Assembly (NCBI GenBank): GCA_963555705.1
Contig: OY743169.1
Location: 8,494,014-8,558,013 of the forward strand
Direction of reading: 5' to 3'
Length of the DNA: 64,000 bases
Source of the DNA: Ligustrum vulgare
Lineage: Eukaryota; Streptophyta; Magnoliopsida; Lamiales; Oleaceae
The notes under the pieces were generated by a model. That model had not been told where the DNA came from. It worked only from the letters and a program-made list of their open reading frames with translations, and did not search any database. This document shows positions 59,772 through 64,000 of the stretch, piece by piece. The stretch's first letter is position 1; every line of letters begins with the position of its first letter. A program made the translations under genes and the position numbers.

Positions 59772-60871
59772 GTGAGGGTAAATTCTTGGTCGCTGGCAAA
59801 CGTGAATCGTGATAAGTTGTGCAGCTTTCTCTCCTCTTCTAGTTTAGGGCAAAGTCGAGTGATGAGAGGGTGGAGGGAGGGAAACGTGATGGTTTTAGAG
59901 GGAAATTTTTTCATCTATTTTTTATTATCATTTTTGGTAAAAATATTTAGATTAAATTTAGATTTTTTTAAATTATTTTTTTCTATAAAATAAATTTTTT
60001 AGGGATATTTAAAATAATAATAATAATAATTGGAGATTTTTCTTTAATAATTAGCCTACAAATGGGTCTTTTTTTTCGATAAAAATATATCTTATGTCAC
60101 GATTTTTTTTGTCTGAAAAAATTACATATTTGTAGGCACAAAGTCATCTAATTTTGAATGTTTTGGAGTTAAATGTTAGTCGTACGAATTCTCATTTTGC
60201 GGGGGGAAAGTGATCAATTTCCCACGAGAAATTCTACGACCTGAAGGAGAAGGTCGATCCCCGCTTCGAAGCGGCAAACTTATTTTCTAAAATAACAATA
60301 AATAAATGAATAAATATTTAAAATATCTAACAAAAAATAATTTTACAAAATATCAAATTTGTAGGGTAAAATAAACTCACGTTACAAATTAAAAATTGTC
60401 GTTTAAAATTTTGTGGGTAAAATTATATCCCAACAAAAATTATTTTTGTGAGAAAAACTTAATTCAGCCTACAAATCTCATTTCATAGGCGGAATTTTGT
60501 AACCCAAGTGTACATATTTTTGGAGCCAATTTTTTACACATACAAAATCTTATTTTGTGGGAAAAAACAATCTTTACCTACAAATCTTATTTTGTATGCG
60601 CATTATTTGTAGGAAAAAACAAAATTTTCTAATAATACCTACAAAATCTCATTTTGCGGGGAAATGCAATCTTTACATACAAATTTCATTTTGTATGCGC
60701 ATTATTTGTAGGTAAAGCAAAATTTTCTTGTAGTGGTTGTTATGGTAAAATAATAAAAATAATGTATTTAGGAATAAATAAGTGATTTAGGGATGTTTTG
60801 CACAAAAACAAAATGATAAGGATGTATTCCACAAAATTTCTAGAGGTTATGGACGAAATGTGCAAATTATC

Positions 60872-61634
60872 CATCTTTTCTAACGACTGAATCTAACAGT
60901 GCTTGACGGAAGGACTATGTTCGCAAAGAAAGGTGATTTGGAGAGTGTATATGTCAAAATTGAAACGTTAGAGATGATTTTCACAGGAAGTGCAAACGTT
61001 ATAGGGATCTTCTATGGTATTTACCCCATTTTCTTCCTAAAAAAAAACAACATAAAGTACTTTTCTCTGTACATATCTAATTTTGATGACAAATATTTCT
61101 TCTATTTTTTATTAAATGATCATAGTAAATGTCAGATCCTCTTTTCTAATATAGTAGTTATAGTTATAGTTATAGTTATAAATAAAAATAAAATGATAGT
61201 TAGCAAATAAGTTATATGATGCAGTTTTATTGGTCAATCAAATACAGTAAAATTGATATAAAATTAGTATACAAAAGATTATGACAAGTTTCATTTTGAT
61301 GGCGAGTTCGAGATTATTGAAAAAAATTGTATATAGAAATCGAACGGAGTAATTATTAGGGTGAAATTATTAATAATTTTTTAAAATTAAATTTGAATTT
61401 TTTCGTTACGTGTAATCAGTATTTATAAAAATTATAATAAAGTTTCCGATGAAAAATCGGTGACACAATTTGAAAATATTGTAGGGGTTTTAGGGTTAAA
61501 TTATTAATAATTTTTTAGGAGGATTAGTATTTTTTTCATGAAATGTATCGTTACTTAGAACATGTTTGGTAATGCGAAAAGTTGTGATTTGTGGATTTTT
61601 TTGGTTTTTTGATGAATGTGTGTGGTTTAAAAAT
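60872..61634. other. Intergenic, no gene recognised
   Basis: The 60899-61210 ORF begins in the outer flank of the foldback element and shows no domain. A (TAGTTA)n run lies at about 61151-61177. Confidence 0.4.
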
Positions 61635-62114
61635 GGGGTAAATATCAGACACCACATTTTTTGTTATCCACACTACATTTTAATTGCAATGAAGATCCCT
61701 AATTTTTCCTTATTTTTACATTTACCCCGTCAAGTTTTTTTTTATAATTTTTTTCATCATCAATTTTTTTTTTAATTTTCACATCTTGTCTTTAAAGACG
61801 ATTTTCGTTCAAAATATTTGTTACGAGTGCAAAAAATATTTATTTATCTCTCATACGTTTAAATAATCAACATAAATAACTAATACAAAAATTAAACAAA
61901 ATATTTGCACATCTTTTCAATGCAAATTAGCAGAATATTTGAAAAGAAATCGTGGTTAGAAACAAAATATGTTAATTAATTGAATGTTATGAATAATAAT
62001 GCAATTAAAAAAAAGTTGAGGACACAAAAGTAAAAGTAAACAAACAATGAATATCTTTTTTACAATTAAAATGTGGTGTATATATAAAAAAGTGTGGTGT
62101 GAATATAATTACCC
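61635..62114. mobile_element. Inverted-repeat MITE
   Basis: GGGGTAAATATCAGACACCA at the left mirrors GGTGTGAATATAATTACCC at the right, and the inverted arms are about 50 bp (CACCACATTTT...ACATTTTAATTG against its inverse). TTAAAAAT occurs at both flanks (61627-61634 and 62115-62122) as a likely 8-bp duplication. Confidence 0.65.
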
Positions 62115-62122
62115 TTAAAAAT

Positions 62123-63840
62123 ATTTGAAAAGTAAAAAATTGTAGGCTTAACTAAAAATGGATGGATGAGATTGAGTTTGACAAGTTGAGGTGAAAATTT
62201 TTCCCTTATCAAATCGGCTCTAATTAACCAATTGTAGTTGTAAATACGTATATAAAATTAAGTTCAAGTTTGGTATAAAATATAATTTTTAATAGATTTG
62301 AATAAAGATGAAATGTATATGAAACGTATTGTAATCCACACCAACTATATATATATATATATATGAGCTAATATTTGCTGTATTAAAAAATTATTATTTT
62401 TAATAACTTTTAACCCTGATTTGATAGAGATTATAATTAGATTTTTACTGAAATTTGATAAAAGTTGATGATATGTGTAGTTAAAAAGTTGCGTAATTCA
62501 TAAAATATGTGGTTGTGATTAATTACTGACTGTGACAAAAATCTAATTTAATTTTAATCTATACCAAACAAGTTATTAATTTTTACACGGAATATAGCAC
62601 CCTATTTTATCTTTCAACGTTCTCTGATATTTTGCAGTTATTAATTACTTGTATAATCTCAACAATCATTATCTCGATTTTTCTTCTAAATAAAGTCTAT
62701 CTTCGTCTAATCTTTTTAGAAACAGATTTCATTACAACTAAACTAATTCATTAAAAGTTTATAATGTTAGAATCAGGAACCCTAATTCTATTATATCGAG
62801 AGCAATTAATAAATACTGAAAAAGAAAAAGAAAAAAATCAACCAAGAAATATAAGAATTATAGAAGTTTGTCTCAATGACTCAATGTGATACAATGTACT
62901 CTTATATATGTTGTTGCAAGAATTTACTATACTGAAAAATAATATTTTACAAGATAAAAAGCACATCTATCTTCTCTAATATCTCTTTTTTCTCTTTATG
63001 TTGATGAATAATAAAATTCCAAGTACTGTGCTCTATTTATAAAATTAAATAGGGAAAAAATCGAATTATACAAAGACTATAATTTTGTAATAAGATTTTA
63101 CATGAATGTAATCTTCTAAACCGTACTTAACTCGAATTTTCAACTGAGGTGGCATGTCCCCCTTCCAAACCCTATGGCGACCTTATCGGGGAGGTCGAAC
63201 TCCGTATGCCAATAATTAGGTTTAACATTAATTAGGCTTGAGAAATAATTTGATTATATGACTTAATATATATTAATACAAATACGATAAATTTTGTTAT
63301 TTATACAGTTCCGATTTGTTGCTCACTGTGGGCAACATAGCAATTGTCCACATCCAATGAAAAATAGACAAGTGTCGAATTTTAAAATTTAAGGACACTT
63401 GAATGTTTTACATTGGAGGTGGACAACAGATAAATGACAATAGCGTATACGGTTTTAAATTTAGACACTGTAATATGATAAATGTCACATTGATTATAAC
63501 TGGAACTTGCGTATGAGATTGAAAATAACTTGAACTTGCGTATGACGGTATGAGATTGAACAAATTAATGCTCGAACGTGAATATTAAAAATGCAAATGT
63601 TAATCATGTATAAAGAATTCTCCACTATGCAAGAGTGATAATATTTTGATTCAAATAGCTTTATATACTTCCTTACAAGTAATGAAGTAAAGAAACTTCT
63701 TTATTATATAAATAAGTAATCTATTTCCAGTTTTGATTAAAAAAGGTAAGTTATGTTTAGAAGTTACTTATAAGAACTTATAATGCTCATTCAGCTGCCA
63801 AGATCATCTGTCAAGTTTCAAGCACCCAATTTTCTCTTCA
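62123..63840. other. Upstream region of P450 copy 3, with a long hairpin
   Basis: No gene in this stretch. An imperfect hairpin with arms of about 36 bases (63341-63376 and 63392-63430, CAATTGTCCACATCCAATG against CATTGGAGGTGGACAA) lies 400 bases before the P450. A TATA-like TTTATATAC at about 63660 precedes the ATG by about 180 bases. Confidence 0.5.
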
Positions 63841-64000
63841 ATGGATATCCAATTCCCTATTGCCCTCTCAAATTTCTGTTTCCTTTTTCTTATTCCTAGT
63901 AGCTAACCATTACAGAAAATCCAGAGCTCAAAATTTGCCACCAGAGCCATGGAAACTTCCTATTTTAGGAAATTTACACCTGCTGATAGGTTCCCTACCA
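63841..64000 (+). pseudogene. Cytochrome P450 copy 3, N-terminal part (cut by window edge, frameshifted)
   Basis: ATGGATATCCAATTCCC opens a frame homologous to copies 1 and 2 (MDIQF against MEIQL, hydrophobic anchor). An extra base near CTTATTCCTAGTAGC (about 63890-63902) shifts the frame, and TAA follows at once. In the shifted frame the homology resumes as NHYRKSRAQNLPP and EPWKLPILGNLH to the window end. The hinge has PPEP where the other copies have PPGP. It is either a pseudogene or a sequence error; the rest lies outside the window. Confidence 0.7.

Larger units (their letters stand above)
54036..60735 (-). mobile_element. Element E: non-autonomous CACTA (En/Spm) transposon
   Basis: The termini are CACTACAAGAAATTT at 54036 and AAATTTTCTTGTAGTG ending at 60735. 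A perfect 3-bp duplication GTT flanks it (54033-54035 and 60736-60738). The subterminal zones (54036-54560 and 60120-60735) carry many TTTGTAGG/CCTACAAA motifs, the binding-site type of CACTA elements. The interior has a decayed Transposase_24-like gene on the minus strand, a PSK SIMULATOR-like gene fragment on the plus strand, and a nested hAT element. No TNPD-type transposase was seen. Confidence 0.9.
53146..60871. mobile_element. Foldback element, right arm split by CACTA element E
   Basis: The left arm 53146-53511 pairs with the right arm 53805-54032 continued at 60739-60871, about 365 bp at roughly 85% identity by eye. Shared marks are TGCACATTTCGTCC, AAATATCCCTAAATCACTTA and TACTTCATTATTTAAT. 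The centre (53512-53804) is itself partly palindromic, with CACATATAATTTAAATT against AAATTCAAATTATATGTG. No protein is encoded. Its own target duplication was not resolved. Confidence 0.75.

Overview
The window is nuclear DNA of a flowering plant. The evidence is AT-rich intergenic DNA, GT-AG introns, two-exon CYP71-type P450 genes, and dense plant transposons (Tekay-type Ty3/gypsy, Ty1/copia, CACTA, hAT, Helitron, MITEs). The P450 sequences look asterid-like, perhaps Lamiales; that is an inference from memory of the family. No tRNA, rRNA or CRISPR array was recognised.

Host genes are sparse. Three CYP71D-like P450 genes lie on the + strand: copy 1 (17304-18922), copy 2 (47402-49017) and the first 160 bases of a third (63841 to the window end, with a frameshift). 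Copies 1 and 2 sit in a segmental duplication (14264-19230 and 46322-49290). They are nearly identical through exon 1 and the intron but differ clearly in the rest of exon 2, which suggests gene conversion. Copy 1 is split upstream by a Helitron, and copy 2 preserves its empty site.

Region 1-14036 is a nest four levels deep. A gypsy pol fragment is split by element X (TSD GGTAG). X is split by element B (TSD GATCT). B's LTR stub is split by a very young, apparently complete Tekay-type chromovirus A (328-10537, TSD CATAT). A has two unusual features. One is an accessory ORF upstream of gag with a SUMO-interaction-like motif and Pol II CTD-like heptads. The other is a 91-nt GT-AG intron that decides between Gag alone and Gag-Pol.

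Region 19-31 kb holds MITEs, a solo LTR of family X (20966-21857, TSD GATTT) and a young non-autonomous B-family element C (22893-30868, TSD TCATG). C carries a LOG-family (cytokinin-activating enzyme) coding fragment between two 2304-bp LTRs that look identical. Region 31-46 kb holds an intact Ty1/copia polyprotein element D (32738-39175, TSD CTTAC) and a hAT MITE inserted in an older repeat. Region 50-61 kb is a broken copia pol (F), then a foldback element whose right arm is split by a CACTA transposon (54036-60735, TSD GTT). That CACTA carries decayed transposase exons, a PSK SIMULATOR-like gene fragment and a nested hAT element (TSD GTGAGGGT). The last 3 kb hold small inverted-repeat elements and the third P450.

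All boundaries and comparisons were made by eye. Family names rest on recognised motifs, not on searches.
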